Positions 50,526-62,200 of a DNA stretch of 64,000 bases are shown here, piece by piece; position 1 is the stretch's first letter, and each line of letters begins with the position of its first letter. Source of the DNA: Isoperla grammatica (lineage: Eukaryota; Arthropoda; Insecta; Plecoptera; Perlodidae). The DNA is taken from positions 24,390,934-24,454,933 of the forward strand of contig OX246749.1 in NCBI GenBank assembly GCA_945910005.1. Direction: 5' to 3'. The notes beneath the pieces are model-generated. The model was given only the letters and a program-made list of their open reading frames with translations. It was not told where the DNA came from and ran no database searches. The position numbers and the translations under genes were made by a program.

Positions 50526-51268
50526 GTATGTATGTGTCCTTCTGTTATATGTAATAGATCTACAAGTGACGCGTTGGGCTGCCTCAAGACGATGCGCCAT
50601 CAGGACCTTCGAGTTGCAGTATTCTCACACCAGCAGGGAGGTAAAGTTACAACCTAATATATTTCTATTATAACCTCAAAGTAATAGATTTCCTACGTCA
50701 TATACGTAACCTATGTGTCCTTCCGTTACATAAAATAGATCTTTAAGCAACGCGTTGGACTGTCTCAAGACGATGAGCCATCAATACCTAATTATGACCC
50801 CAAATGAATGGTATTCCTTCGTCATATACGTAACTCATGAGTCCTTCTGTTACATGCAATAGATCTTCGAGTGACGCATCGGGATGCCTCAAGACGATGC
50901 GCCTTCAAGACCTTCGAGTTGCGGCATTCCCACACCAGGAGAGAGGTAAAGTTACAACCTTATATATTAAAAATATTACCTTAAAATAACAGATTTCCTA
51001 CATTAATTATTTAACTCATGTGTCTTTCCATGACATGAAATAGATCTACAAGCGACGCGTTTGGCTGCCTCAAGACGATGAGCTATCAAGACCTTAATTA
51101 TACCCACAAATTAATAGATTTCCTACGTCATATAAATAACTCATGTGTCCTTCTGTTACATGCAATAGATCTTCGAGTGACGCATCGGGCTGCCTCAAGA
51201 CGATGCGCCTTCAAGACCTTCGAGTTGCGGCATTCCCACACCAGGAGAGAGGTAAAGTTACAACCTTA
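50526..51268 (+). repeat. ~305-bp dimeric tandem repeat
   Basis: An atagatct word with conserved surroundings (tgtgtccttctgttac upstream, gctgcctcaagacgatg downstream) occurs at 50554, 50735, 50859, 51040 and 51165. Spacings alternate 181, 124, 181, 125, so the repeat is a dimer of two unequal halves, present about 2.5 times. It ends exactly where the autonomous Helitron begins. Confidence 0.82.
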
Positions 51269-53070
51269 TCTATATTCCATCTTTTCGGTGGTCCCCGAAC
51301 CTCGAGCTGGAGCGGCTTTTACGTTTTCCCCGCACCTCGGCATGCCGTCGAAAGTGAGTTTTTCCCCGATCTGTCGCTACGGTCTTCATCCTCGTGCTTT
51401 TGGCAACACGTGGGTATTTTTTTCGAGTACGTCCGTGTACGTCTTCATACACGTCGGACGTGTTTAATGTCGCCAAGTGTGCGTATTTGGCTATGTTGTA
51501 TTGCGGTAAAAATTGTAAAAAATGCAAATGTCCTTTTGGGGACATTTATGACTCTTTAAGTGTGAAAACAATTGAATGGAGCATCTTTTTGACTTGAAAT
51601 TTTTTCGTGAAAAGTGTCCCGATAAAAATTTATTTGCCCCCAAAAACGAAAAAATTTCGAAATCTCAATTTGACGATTTTGGTACCTTTTTAACGCGTCA
51701 CATTCAAACGGCCCTGCCCGTCGAACCAAACGAGATATAACGTTCGTTTTTGTTTTGTTACCGGCGCTTACCATCTGGGTAACAACATTTTGGAAATTTT
51801 TTGGATTTGTCCCGGAACTTTCGTCAATCAATTTGTGTACATTTGGTAATGTGCGGAAATGGAATCAGACGAATACGCTTTAAGGCCACATTTTTTCGAT
51901 TTTTTCTAAATTGACTTTTTTTTATTAAATGATTTTGAAAAACGACCAGGATAGTCGGTCATTTTTTTGAATTTCGTCCCGGATGCTTAGTTATGGGCAC
52001 TTTTCGATTTTCACTACACGGTTTCAGTCGTGATTTTTTTCCGTCAAATTGGTACTTTCGAAATGGGTTTTTTTTCTTTAGGCCAATGCTGAATACTTGC
52101 CCGTACATGAGGATGAAAAAACATTTTTGAAAAGTCACCCCCTTACTGAATGACAGACGTTCGCGCAACGCACTTTTCACGGCGATCTAAAAACACGCAT
52201 ACAAAAGTTTTTGTTTTGTATATTAAATGTGTTTTAAATATGCTATAGAACCAAATTTTGTGTTTAGTGTCAATAAATGGACATTTGTCTATCTTTAAAT
52301 GTGAACATCAAAAATTAGACTTTACGGGTGTCCGAGTTACGGTGCTTTAACGGATTTCATCCGTGCCGTGTTTTTGCCGGAATTTGTCTATGAGAATTTT
52401 TCAATGTCGTAAAAAAGCATAGTGGAATTTTTTTACATTTTTTTTAACTCAAATGTGCACGTTCCGAGGCTATTGACTATTGTTAGAACGTACCCGGACG
52501 TACCGGGAACTTACCGTTTCGGCAATTTGTTGTGGATTACCCTAATTTTTGTGATTTTGATTTTTAATTTTCGTCTTAGAACGTCCCCCAAATGTCCCGT
52601 TTTGAATTCGGACACCCCATTTTGGTACCATCTGAATGTGCGTTCTAATACCTTTCTTTACATGTGCATGTTTTTTACGACACGATTTCCGGGACGTACC
52701 GGGAAGCTTTTGAACGTGCTGGAATTCAACTTTTTGGTTTTTGACCGCCCAAAGTACGAAGTTAGTTTAAATTTTTTCGGAATTTTTCGTCGGAATTAAT
52801 TTTTTACATTCTTAATGAAATATGTTTAGTTTTTAATTTATCAAAAAAGCTCAAAACCAGACGACGGGGGGTTGCCGTATACATCGATGTAATCTGAAGA
52901 TGATCAATTTCGGCACTCATTTTTAACTTTGGTGGCTTATTGTGGGCGCTATGTATGACTTACAGACTTTGTGTTAACTTTTTATTAAAACTGGATTCAA
53001 TATTAAATATACAAGATCTTTAAAGTACCGAAAAATTTTAACCCAGACTTTTTATAGGCGCCCGTGTGAA
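51269..53070 (+). repeat. 5' non-coding region shared with type B array units
   Basis: Collinear inverse match to the 5' 1.8 kb of the B units: terminal block, variable cassette (about 51846-51960), conserved core block (about 52317-52385), the paired gtacc/ggtac-rich segments near 52490 and 52690, and the inverted TATA-like motif at 53048-53063. The match ends just past that motif, where array units go on to their A-rich 3' part and this element goes on to its own repeats and exons. Confidence 0.85.
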
Positions 53071-54500
53071 AAGATGTACACGTTAATGCATATTCATAAA
53101 TTGAGCGATAATGGACACTCACCTTTGTCTTTAATGGCTAATTTTGGGCGACCGGTATGACTTACAGACTTCGTGTTAACTTTTTTAGAATGTGTGATTC
53201 AATTTTAAATATTCGAGACCTTAATTCAGCTAAAAAGCTCAACCCGGAATTTTTAAACGCGCCCGTGTTAAAACATGTTAAATTTTATGTTTGAACGTCC
53301 CCAAATGTTCCGTTTTAAAAATGGATAACCCGTTTTGGTATTATCTGAAAGAGTGTTTTAATACCTTTCAGAACATGTGCAGTTCATTGCCCACACGTTT
53401 ACCGGGACGTGCTGAGAAGCTTTTTAACGTGTAAAATTCAACTTTTGGGTTTTTGACCGCCTTAAGTACTAATTTGTTATGAATTTTTTCGGAATTTTTC
53501 GTCAGAATTCCTTTTTTACATTCTTTATGAAATATGTTTACTTTTAATTTTATCTAAAAAGCTCAAAACACGACGACGGGCGGGTGCAGTGTACATCGAT
53601 GTAATCTGAAGATGATTAATTTCGACACTCACGTTTGGCCTTAATGGCTTATTGTGGGCGCTAGGTATGACTTACAGACTTTGTGTTAACTTTTTATTAA
53701 AACGGGATTCAATATTAAATATACAAGATCATTAAAGTACCGAAACATTTTAACCCAGACTTTTTATAGGCGCCCGTGTGAAAAAATGTACACGTTAATG
53801 CATATTCATAAATTGAGCGATAATGGACACTCACCTTTGTCTTTAATGGCTAATTTTGGGCGACCGGTATGACTTACAGACTTCGTGTTAACTTTTTTAG
53901 AATGTGTGATTCAATTTTAAATATTCGAGATCTTTAATTCAGCTAAAAAGCTCAACCCGGAATTTTTAAACGCGCCCGTGTTAAAACATGTTAAATTTTA
54001 TGTTTGAACGTCCCCAAATGTTCCGTTTTAAAAATGGATAACCCGTTTTGGTATTATCTGAAAGAGTGTTTTAATACCTTTCAGAACATGTGCGGTTCAT
54101 TGCCCACACGTTTACCGGGACGTACTGAGAAGCTTTTTAACGTGTAAAATTCAACTTTTGGGTTTTAGACCGCCTTAAGTACTAATTTGTTATGAATTTT
54201 TTCGGAATTTTTCGACAGAATTCCTTTTTTACATTCTTTGTGAAATATGTTTACTTTTTATTTTATCTAAAAAGCTCAAAACCCGACGACGGGGTGGTTC
54301 CGTGTACATCGATGTAATCTGAAGATAATCATTTTCGACACTCTTCTTTGTCTTTGATGGCTTATTGTGGGCGCTAGGTATGACTTAGTGACTTCGTGTT
54401 TATATTTTTATAGAGCGTGATTCATTTTTAAATATTCAAGCCATTTAATTTACCGAAAAAGTTCAACCCGGACCTTTTATACGCGCCCGTGTGAAAACAT
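53055..54500 (+). repeat. 713-bp tandem repeat in the Helitron 5' region
   Basis: The block taggcgcccgtgtg recurs at 53055 and 53767, and as tacgcgcccgtgtg at 54480, with a further degenerate form halfway (about 53256 and 53969). Two full copies and a partial third are present. They are diverged versions of the segment around the TATA-like motif in the array units, showing that this part of the element grew by local duplication. Confidence 0.8.
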
Positions 54501-54978
54501 GTACACGTAAATGCATATTCATAAATTGAGCGGTGATGGTCAATCACGTAATATCGATTATGCACAATTATTATGCAAGTCGATAATCACAAACAGTAAT
54601 CGATACTGGTATTCATTTCTATTTTTCCCAACTAGGCCTAATTTAAATATGCCGGCGTTAGACTATTGACATCCGCATAATTATAATTACAATATTGATT
54701 TCATTTAAGGTGTTCCACATTAATCCAAATAAACACGCTAAACAATATAGTCATCAACTGTGAAAGAAAAAATCAAACAACAACAACAGCAACAACAACA
54801 ACAACAACAACAATCGATCAATCGATTAGTTTCAAGTCGATGATTACGACCAACAATGGATTCGTGTTTCGAAGAAAAGACAGGCGCAAGCTTGAAGCTG
54901 AGCCTAAAAACGTGTGTAAATTTTCACGGAAGAATCAATTGATTTGAACGAGTTTTAATCAGGTTCTGAAGAGAAAAG
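54501..54978 (+). promoter_or_regulatory. Probable promoter/5' leader region of the Helitron gene
   Basis: Unique sequence between the last repeat and the putative start codon. It contains several ATCGAT/TCGAT words and a CAA run, and no obvious TATA box. It is assigned only by position, so the start of transcription is unknown. Confidence 0.3.
54778..54813 (+). repeat. CAA microsatellite
   Basis: About 12 CAA triplets with one CAG interruption, in the leader region upstream of the putative Helitron start codon. Confidence 0.9.
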
Positions 54979-54984
54979 ATGAAG
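54979..54984 (+). CDS. Helitron transposase, putative exon 1 (Met-Lys)
   Basis: ATGAAG followed by GTAATT, a possible donor site. The context before the ATG (AAAAG) is acceptable for initiation. Joining phase 0 to the exon at 55375 keeps one frame. Two coding codons is very little evidence; the true first exon could be another one upstream, or translation could start at an in-frame ATG at 59212 in an unspliced form. Confidence 0.35.
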
Positions 54985-55374
54985 GTAATTACTCTACAAT
55001 ATGTACATAGTATTTTAGTACTATTTTTATTGTTTTCCATTACGTATTAGTGACGCAAATTGTAATTACATGTACGACAAAGTGGCCTAGGCTAAACACA
55101 CGTTAGGCCTAGCGCTACGCCGTGTCACATCTCTAAGCTAGAGCCTATTGTCAATTAGATGTACATCAGAAACGTGTATACTGTACTTGAAGTAACATTA
55201 CGAATTCATACGAGTACGTGCATCTTATTTTAAGTCCACACATAGTGCTAATTTTTAATTTTGACTACATCCGAGGTGTAGGTCTAGGGTGAAAACTGCA
55301 CCATTCTATCATGATGGATTGCCAACTATGTGGTTTAGGCCTACTGTAAACTGACAATACAATAAAATGTTTAG

Positions 55375-55516
55375 GATTTGACGGGAAGAAAGAGGAAGCA
55401 GAAGAACCAGGAGATTGCGGCTCGAAGACGTCAGAAACGCGAGGCACAACGAGCTGCAGTGGCCGAGCAAGCAGTACAAGCAGTAATGGGGGTGCAACCC
55501 CCATTAGGACCGAATG
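55375..55516 (+). CDS. Helitron transposase, putative exon 2 (basic N-terminus)
   Basis: Bounded by TTTAG at 55370-55374 and GTATGT at 55517-55522. It is open for 47 codons and ends after the first base of a codon. Joining that base to 59258 keeps the long frame of the main exon. The product is strongly basic (TGRKRKQKNQEIAARRRQKR, then an Ala/Gln-rich helix), as is common at the N-terminus of Helitron proteins, and would serve as a nuclear localisation signal. Its GC content is far above the surrounding introns. Confidence 0.6.
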
Positions 55517-58500
55517 GTATGTTGTAATTTACCATGTTAGGGTGTTTTATGTTTGATTATTAACGAAGCGATTTTTGAATTTCGTCCCGGATGCTTAGTT
55601 ATGGGCACTTTTCCATTTTTTTAACACGGCTTCAGTTTTGATTTTTTTGTATCAAGTTGGTACTTTCGAAATAGGTTTTTTTTCTTTAGGCCGATGCTGA
55701 AAGCTTGCTCGTACAGGGGCATGAAAAAACATTTTCGAAAAGTCACCCCTAAACCAAATGATAAATGTTCGCGCAACGCACTTTTCACGGCGATTTAAAA
55801 ACCCGCATACAAAAGTTTTTGTTTTGTATATAAAATGGGTTTTAAATATGTCATTTAACAACACTTTGTGTTAAGCATTAATTAGTGGACATAAATCTAT
55901 TTGAAAATGTTACTTTCAAAATAATGACTTTACGGGTGTCCGAGTTACGGTGCTTTAACGGATTTCATCCGTCCCGTGTTTTTGCCGGAAATTGTCTATG
56001 AGAATTTTAAAATGTCTTAAAAAATCAAGTTTGAATTTTTTCAATTTTGAAAAATAACCACTAAACTTGATTATTAACGAAGCGATTTTTGAATTTCGTC
56101 CCGGATGCTTAGTTATGGGCACTTTTCCATTTTTTCAACACGGCTTCAGTTTTTATTTTTTTGCATCAAGTTGGTACTTTCAAAATAGGTAATTTTTTCT
56201 TTAGGTCGATGCTGAATACTTGCCCGTACAGGGGGATGAAAAAACATTTTCAAAAAGTCACCCCTAAACCAAATGACACACGTCCGCGCAACGCACTTTT
56301 CACGGCGATCTAAAAACACGCATACAAAAGTTTTTGTTTTGTATATAAAATGGGTTTTAAATATGCCATTTAACAAAACTTTTTGTTTAGCATTAATAAG
56401 TGGACATAAATCTATTTGGAAATGTTACTTTCAAAAATATGACTTTACGGGTGTCTGAGTTACGGTGCTTTAACGGATTTCAAGATTTTTGTCCCGTTAA
56501 AAATTTACGGGCACCCAAACTAGAAAAATTTTCAAAATCTCAATTTGACGATTTTGGTACGTTTTTACCGTGTCACATTCAAACGACTCTGGCCGTCGAA
56601 CCAAACGAGATATAATGTTCGTTTTTATTTCGTTACCGTCGGGCAACATCTGGGTAACTACATTTTGGATTTTTTTTTGATTTGTCCCGGAACTTTCGTC
56701 AATCAAATTGTGTACATTTGGTACCGCGTGCAGATAAAATCGTTTAGTACAGATTTCCTCACACATTTTTGTTTCAGAATGGAATTGACTTTTTCATTTT
56801 TAAGGTCTTAAGGTAACAAACAGGAACACCAATCAAATTTTTGAATTTCGTCCCGGATGCTTAGTTATGGGCACTTTTCCATTTTTTCGACACGTCTTCA
56901 GTTTTGATTTTTTTGTATCAAGTTGGTACTTTCGAAATAGGTTTTTTTTCTTTAGGCCGATGCTGAAAGCTTGCCCGTACAGGGGCATGAAAAAACATTT
57001 TCAAAAAGTCACCCCTAAAGCAAATGACAGACATTCGCGCAACGCACTTTTCACGGCGATCTAAAAACCCGCATACAAAAGTTTTTGTTTTGTATATAAA
57101 ATGGGTTTTAAATATGCCATTTAACAAAACTTTATGTTCAGCATTAATAAGTGGACATATTTCTATTTGAAAATGTTACTTCTAAAAATATGACTTTACG
57201 CGTGTTCGAGTTAGGGTGCTTTAACGGATTTCTTCCGTCCCGCGTTTTTGCTGGAAATTGTCTATGAGAATTATTGAAATGTCTTAAAAAATCAAGTTTT
57301 CAATTTTTTCGACACGGCTTCAGTTTTTATTTTTTTGCATCAAGTTGGTACTTTCAAAATAGGTATTTTTTTCTTTAGGCCGATGCTGAATACTTGACCG
57401 TACAGGGGGATGAAAAAACATTTTCAAAAAGTCACCCCTAAACCAAATGACAAACGTTCGTGCAACGCACTTTTCACGGCGATCTATAAACACGCATACA
57501 AAAGTTTTTGTTTTGTATATAAAATGGGTTTTAAATATGCCATTTTACAAAATTTTTATGTTAAGCATTAATAAGTGGACGTATTTATATCTGAAAATGT
57601 TTTCTCAAAAATGTGACTTTACGGGTGTCTGAGTTACGGTGCTTTAACGGATTTCAAGATTTTTGGCCCGTTCAAAATTTACGGGCACCCAAACTCGAAA
57701 AATTTTCAGAATCTCAATTTGACGATTTTGGTACGTTTTAACTGTGTCACATTCAAACGACTCTGTCCGTCTAACCAAACGAGATATAACGTTCGTTTTT
57801 GTTTCGTTACCGTCGGGCAACATCTAGGTAACTACATATTGGACATATTTTGGATTTGTCCCGGAACTTTCGTCAATCAAATTGTGTACATTTGGTACCG
57901 CGTGCAGATAAAATCGTTTAGTACAGATTTTCTCACAAATTTTTGTCTCCGATTTAAATTGACTTTTTCATTTTTAAGGTCCTAAGGTAACAAACAGGAA
58001 CACCAATCAAATTTTCGAATTTCGTCCCGGATGCTTACTTATGGGCACTTTTCCATTTTTTCAACACGGCTTCAGTTTTGATTTTTTTACATCAAGTTGG
58101 TACCTTCGAAATAGGTTTTTTTACTTTAGGCCGATGCTGAAAGCTGGCCCGTACAGGGGCATGAAAAAACATTTTCGAAAAGTCACCCCTAAAACAAATG
58201 ACAAATGTTCGCGCAACGCACTTTTCACGGCGATTTAAAAACCCGCATACAAAAGTTTTTGTTTTGTATATAAAATTGGTATTAAATATGCCATTTAACA
58301 AAACTTTGTGTTTATCATTAATAAGTGGACATAAATCTATTTGAAAATGTTACTTTCAAAAATATGACTTTACGGGTGTCCGAGTTACGGTGCTTTAACG
58401 GAATTCATCCGTCCCGTGTTTTTGCCAAAAATTGTCTATGAAAATTTTTAAATGACGTAAAAAATAAAGTTTGAATTTTTTTAATTTTGAAAAATAACCA

Positions 58501-59257
58501 CTTAACTTGATTATTAACGAAGCGATTTTTGAATTTCATCCCGGATGCTTAGTTATGGGCACTTTTCCATTTTCTCGACACGGCTTCAGTTTTTATTTTT
58601 TTGCATCAAGTTGGTACTTTCAAAATAGGTATTTTTTCCTTTAGGCCGATGCTAAATACTTGCCCGTACAGGGGGATGAAAAAACATTTTCGAAAAGTCA
58701 CCCCTAAACCAAATGACAAACGTTCGCGCAAAGCACTATTCACGGCGATCTAAAAACACGCATACAAAAGTTTTTGTTTTGTATATAAAATGGGATTTAA
58801 ATATGCCATTTAACGAAACTTTGTGTTTTGTATTAATAAGTTGACATAAATCTATTTGAAAATGTTTTTTTCAAAAATATGACTTTACGGGTGTCTGAGT
58901 TACGGTGCTTTTACGGATTTCATCCTTCCCGTGTATTTGCCGGAATTTATCTATGTGAATTTTTCAATGTCTTAAAAAAACATGTTTGAATTTTTTTAAA
59001 TTTTTTTTTCTCAAAATGGTGGGGTCTCATGGCTATTGACGTCATATTGAACGTACCCAGACGTACCCGTTGTTCACGTTCAATTGTCTACATTTACCGT
59101 TTACAATAATGATTACACAATTACATTTATTGTTCACACACACGAGTTAAATGCCGGCAAAATTATCTTTCCACTCTTTTCGACAACATTAAATTTTTAA
59201 AAGTTTTACACATGCCTACAATAATTTACTTTTCTTTTCTCACATGTCGTGCAACAG
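55517..59257 (+). repeat. Putative 3.74-kb intron filled with Helitron non-coding modules
   Basis: Between the GTATGT donor and a pyrimidine-rich TTTTCTTTTCTCACATGTCGTGCAACAG acceptor region lie at least five copies of the array's central module, in inverse orientation to the array. The anchor gaatttcgtcccgg (one base changed in the last) occurs at 55577, 56091, 56843, 58017 and 58531; a sixth, truncated copy starts near 57300. Spacings of 514, 752, 1174 and 514 show alternating short and long modules. The module run ends near 59080. No open frame here looks like a gene. Confidence 0.65.
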
Positions 59258-62200
59258 GTGTTGTAGAGCAATCGCCACCAGGCCACACCTCGGACTCTGA
59301 TTCTGCAAGTGGCTCGATTGCCTCGATTGCAGACCAACATGCATGGCCCCCACTGCCGACGAGACTACAAAATACAGGTAAGAGTGGCGCCGACGGCCCT
59401 GTGCGTCCCTCAAGGACCCATCAGGGAACTAGGGGGACGGCAGGGGCAGGTGCTGTTGTCAAGGCGACGTTGCCCCCCCGCCGGAGTGGACGCATCTCCG
59501 CACAATCCTCGACATCCGGAGACAGCGCCGTCTCCAACACCCCGTCTACAGCAGGTGCAGAGGTATGCGAGCCCCCGTCACCGGTCGCCGACGAAGTTAG
59601 GATTATCCCTCGTCGTACTAGAAAGAGGAAGACTCCATCCGTTGTCGAGGCCACGTTGCCCCCCCGCCGGAGTGGACGCATCTCAGCACAATCCTCGACA
59701 TCCGGAGATAGCGTCATCTCGAACACCCCGTCTACAGCCCGAGGGGCCATAAAGAGGGGAAGAGTTGTGCCGGAGACGGATGTCGCTGATAAGTCTTCAA
59801 CATCTGGAGACAGCTTCGTCCCAAACACCCCGTCTACAGCCCGAGGGGCCATTAAGAGGGGAAGAGTTGTGCCGGAGACGGACGACTCTGAACAGTCTTC
59901 AACATCTGGAGACAGTTTTGTCCCGAACACCCCGTCTACAGCCCGAGGTGCCATAAAGAGGGGAAAAGTTGTGCCGGAGACGGACGACTCTAATCAGTCT
60001 TCAACATCTGGAGACAGCTTCGTCCCAAACACCCCGTCCACAGCCAGAGGGGCCATAAAGGGTGGGAAAGTTGTGCCACAGTTGGTCGCTACACCCACGA
60101 GCTCATCTGCCGCCGGTCACGTGTCCGCGGGCAACCAAGACCCGGACGACGACGACGATGACGACGACGACGAGCGCATGTATGTGTATGTGCAAATGGA
60201 AGAATTGGACGCACAGTACAACAAGCTGTACGTGCCCGGAGATGGCAACTGCCTCTTCAGATGTCTCAGTCACATCCAGATGGGACACCAGGACGACCAC
60301 CAGCGTATGAGGCGCGAGGTCGTCGATTACATCACCAACCACTGGGCCGACTTCGGCGTGTTCTATGAACAGGCGTATCGTGACGTCCACCACTATTGCC
60401 AGGAGATGTCCAACGAGCACGTCTACGGCAATGAAATGGAGGCACTAGCCTTTGCCCGCATCTACGAAGTAAATTTGAAGGTGCACCGGCAAATAAAGCC
60501 CACGTTGGTGCTATGGAACCTTCAGTGTTACAGAGAAGGCGGAGATGCTCCGTACAATCACCTGCTGTTCTCTGGCATGGCCGAAGACAACTACTTGGAC
60601 GGCCACTACGTGGTGCTAGAGTTACGGGGCAACATACCCGACTACGAAAGTCCCGACGGCGCCACGGAGTCTGACAGAGACGAGTCTCTACACTCCGAAG
60701 CTTCCACGCCGTCAGAGGAGTCGGACTCGTCCGTCTCTTCCACGAGCAGAACATCTTTCAGATCAAATTTTAGGAAAAGACACGTTTCTGCAAGGAAACT
60801 AGGGTCCGACGCATTAAAGAAATTGCGACGAAAAAATAGGCAGGAGGCAAAGCAACGTGCTGAAGCCGCCTTGGAACAAGCCGCTCGTGACGCAATCGCC
60901 GAGGAGGAAGCGGCCGAGGACGTCGCAGACAACGTTCCCAACCCGACGGAAGGACCGGAACTGCCAGACTTTGTGTTTGCGGAGCCCGCCTTCCGACCCG
61001 ACGTGGCCAACAGACGTGTGCCCACGACGTACCGCGACGCCGTCTCCCTAGAGGGAGAAGACGTCGAGCCGGTGTCTTGCGGGAATCTCACCGCCAGATG
61101 TCCCGTACCCCACTGTCTTGCACTCCACTTCGAGAAGGAGAAGAAGAACGTCAAGGGTCTATACAACACGTGTTGCACCCTGGGCAAAATTAAACTCGAC
61201 GGCCTCAACGAGTGTCCCGAGATGCTGCGCGCGCTGCTGACGGAAAACGATCCCGCCGGCAATGGCAAACACTTTCGGGAACACATCCGTCAGTACAACT
61301 CTGCGTTCCAGTTTGCTTCGTTTAACGCGGACAATATCATCGCTCTGGGACCCGGAGCGCCTTCCTTCAAGATCCAGGGCAACATCTATCACAGGATGCA
61401 CTGCGTGGATCCACTGCCGAACAAACCGAGGAAGCAGAACCAGATCTACTTTGTGGATGCTGACCGGGTGACGGACGCGAGACTTAATGTCGAGCCAAAG
61501 TGCAAGGACAACGTGTTGCGTGCCGTCGAGACAATGATCAGGGAGATCAATCCATTCTGCGCCGCCTTCCTCATGATGAAGGACGTTCTCGAAACAGAAC
61601 GTGCAGAAGCAGAGGCCGCCGGCATTCCGCCGCGCGAGGTCATCCTCAATCTGGTGGTAGATGTAAACACCAACCTAAGGACCCATAACCTGCCGACCAG
61701 CCCGAGCGAGATCGCAGTCATCTTTTTCGGTGACAGTCCGCCATTCAAGGTCGACGCCAGATGCCACTCCAAGTCGACCGGTTCGCGGGACATCTACCGT
61801 CTCGCCGGCACCCTGGACCCCATGGTCTACCCGTTGTTGTTTCCCTGCGGAGACATTGGTTTCCACTTGAAATTAAAGCACGTTCCCCAGTACGCCACTG
61901 CTAAGAGGAACTTTGTAACCATGCGCCAGTTCTACAAGTACCGTTTGGCCATACGCGACGGCTTCAGCGTCCTACACCACTCTGGCAAGCTGTTCCAGCA
62001 GTACATTGTCGACGCGTGGGTCAAGGTTGAGGGCAACGCACTCAACTGGTTGCTTAAGAACCAGCCCAAGTTGCGTCGCGACTCCTACGCCGGCCTCGCG
62101 GACCACGTAGCCCGCCAGGCCGAGGAGCAGGGCGCAGCCGTCGGCATGATCACCATCATGCCATCAAAAACAATCAACTCGCCGCGATACTTTGCCCAGA

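Noticed and set aside
919..53000. Dozens of 60-145-codon open frames recurring in every array unit on both strands
   Set aside because: They recur only because the units repeat. Homologous frames are broken by stops or shifts in many units, both strands are open over the same stretch, and differences between A and B copies change amino acids as often as not (for example GTLTDYI versus GALTDFI). No known domain is recognisable.
59421..59954. 177-codon minus-strand frame with internal repeats
   Set aside because: Antisense shadow of the 34-codon repeat in the Helitron N-terminus.
60223..60633. OTU domain as an independent host gene
   Set aside because: It lies in one continuous frame with the Helitron Rep domain, with no stop or splice site needed between them, and OTU-Helitron fusions are known.
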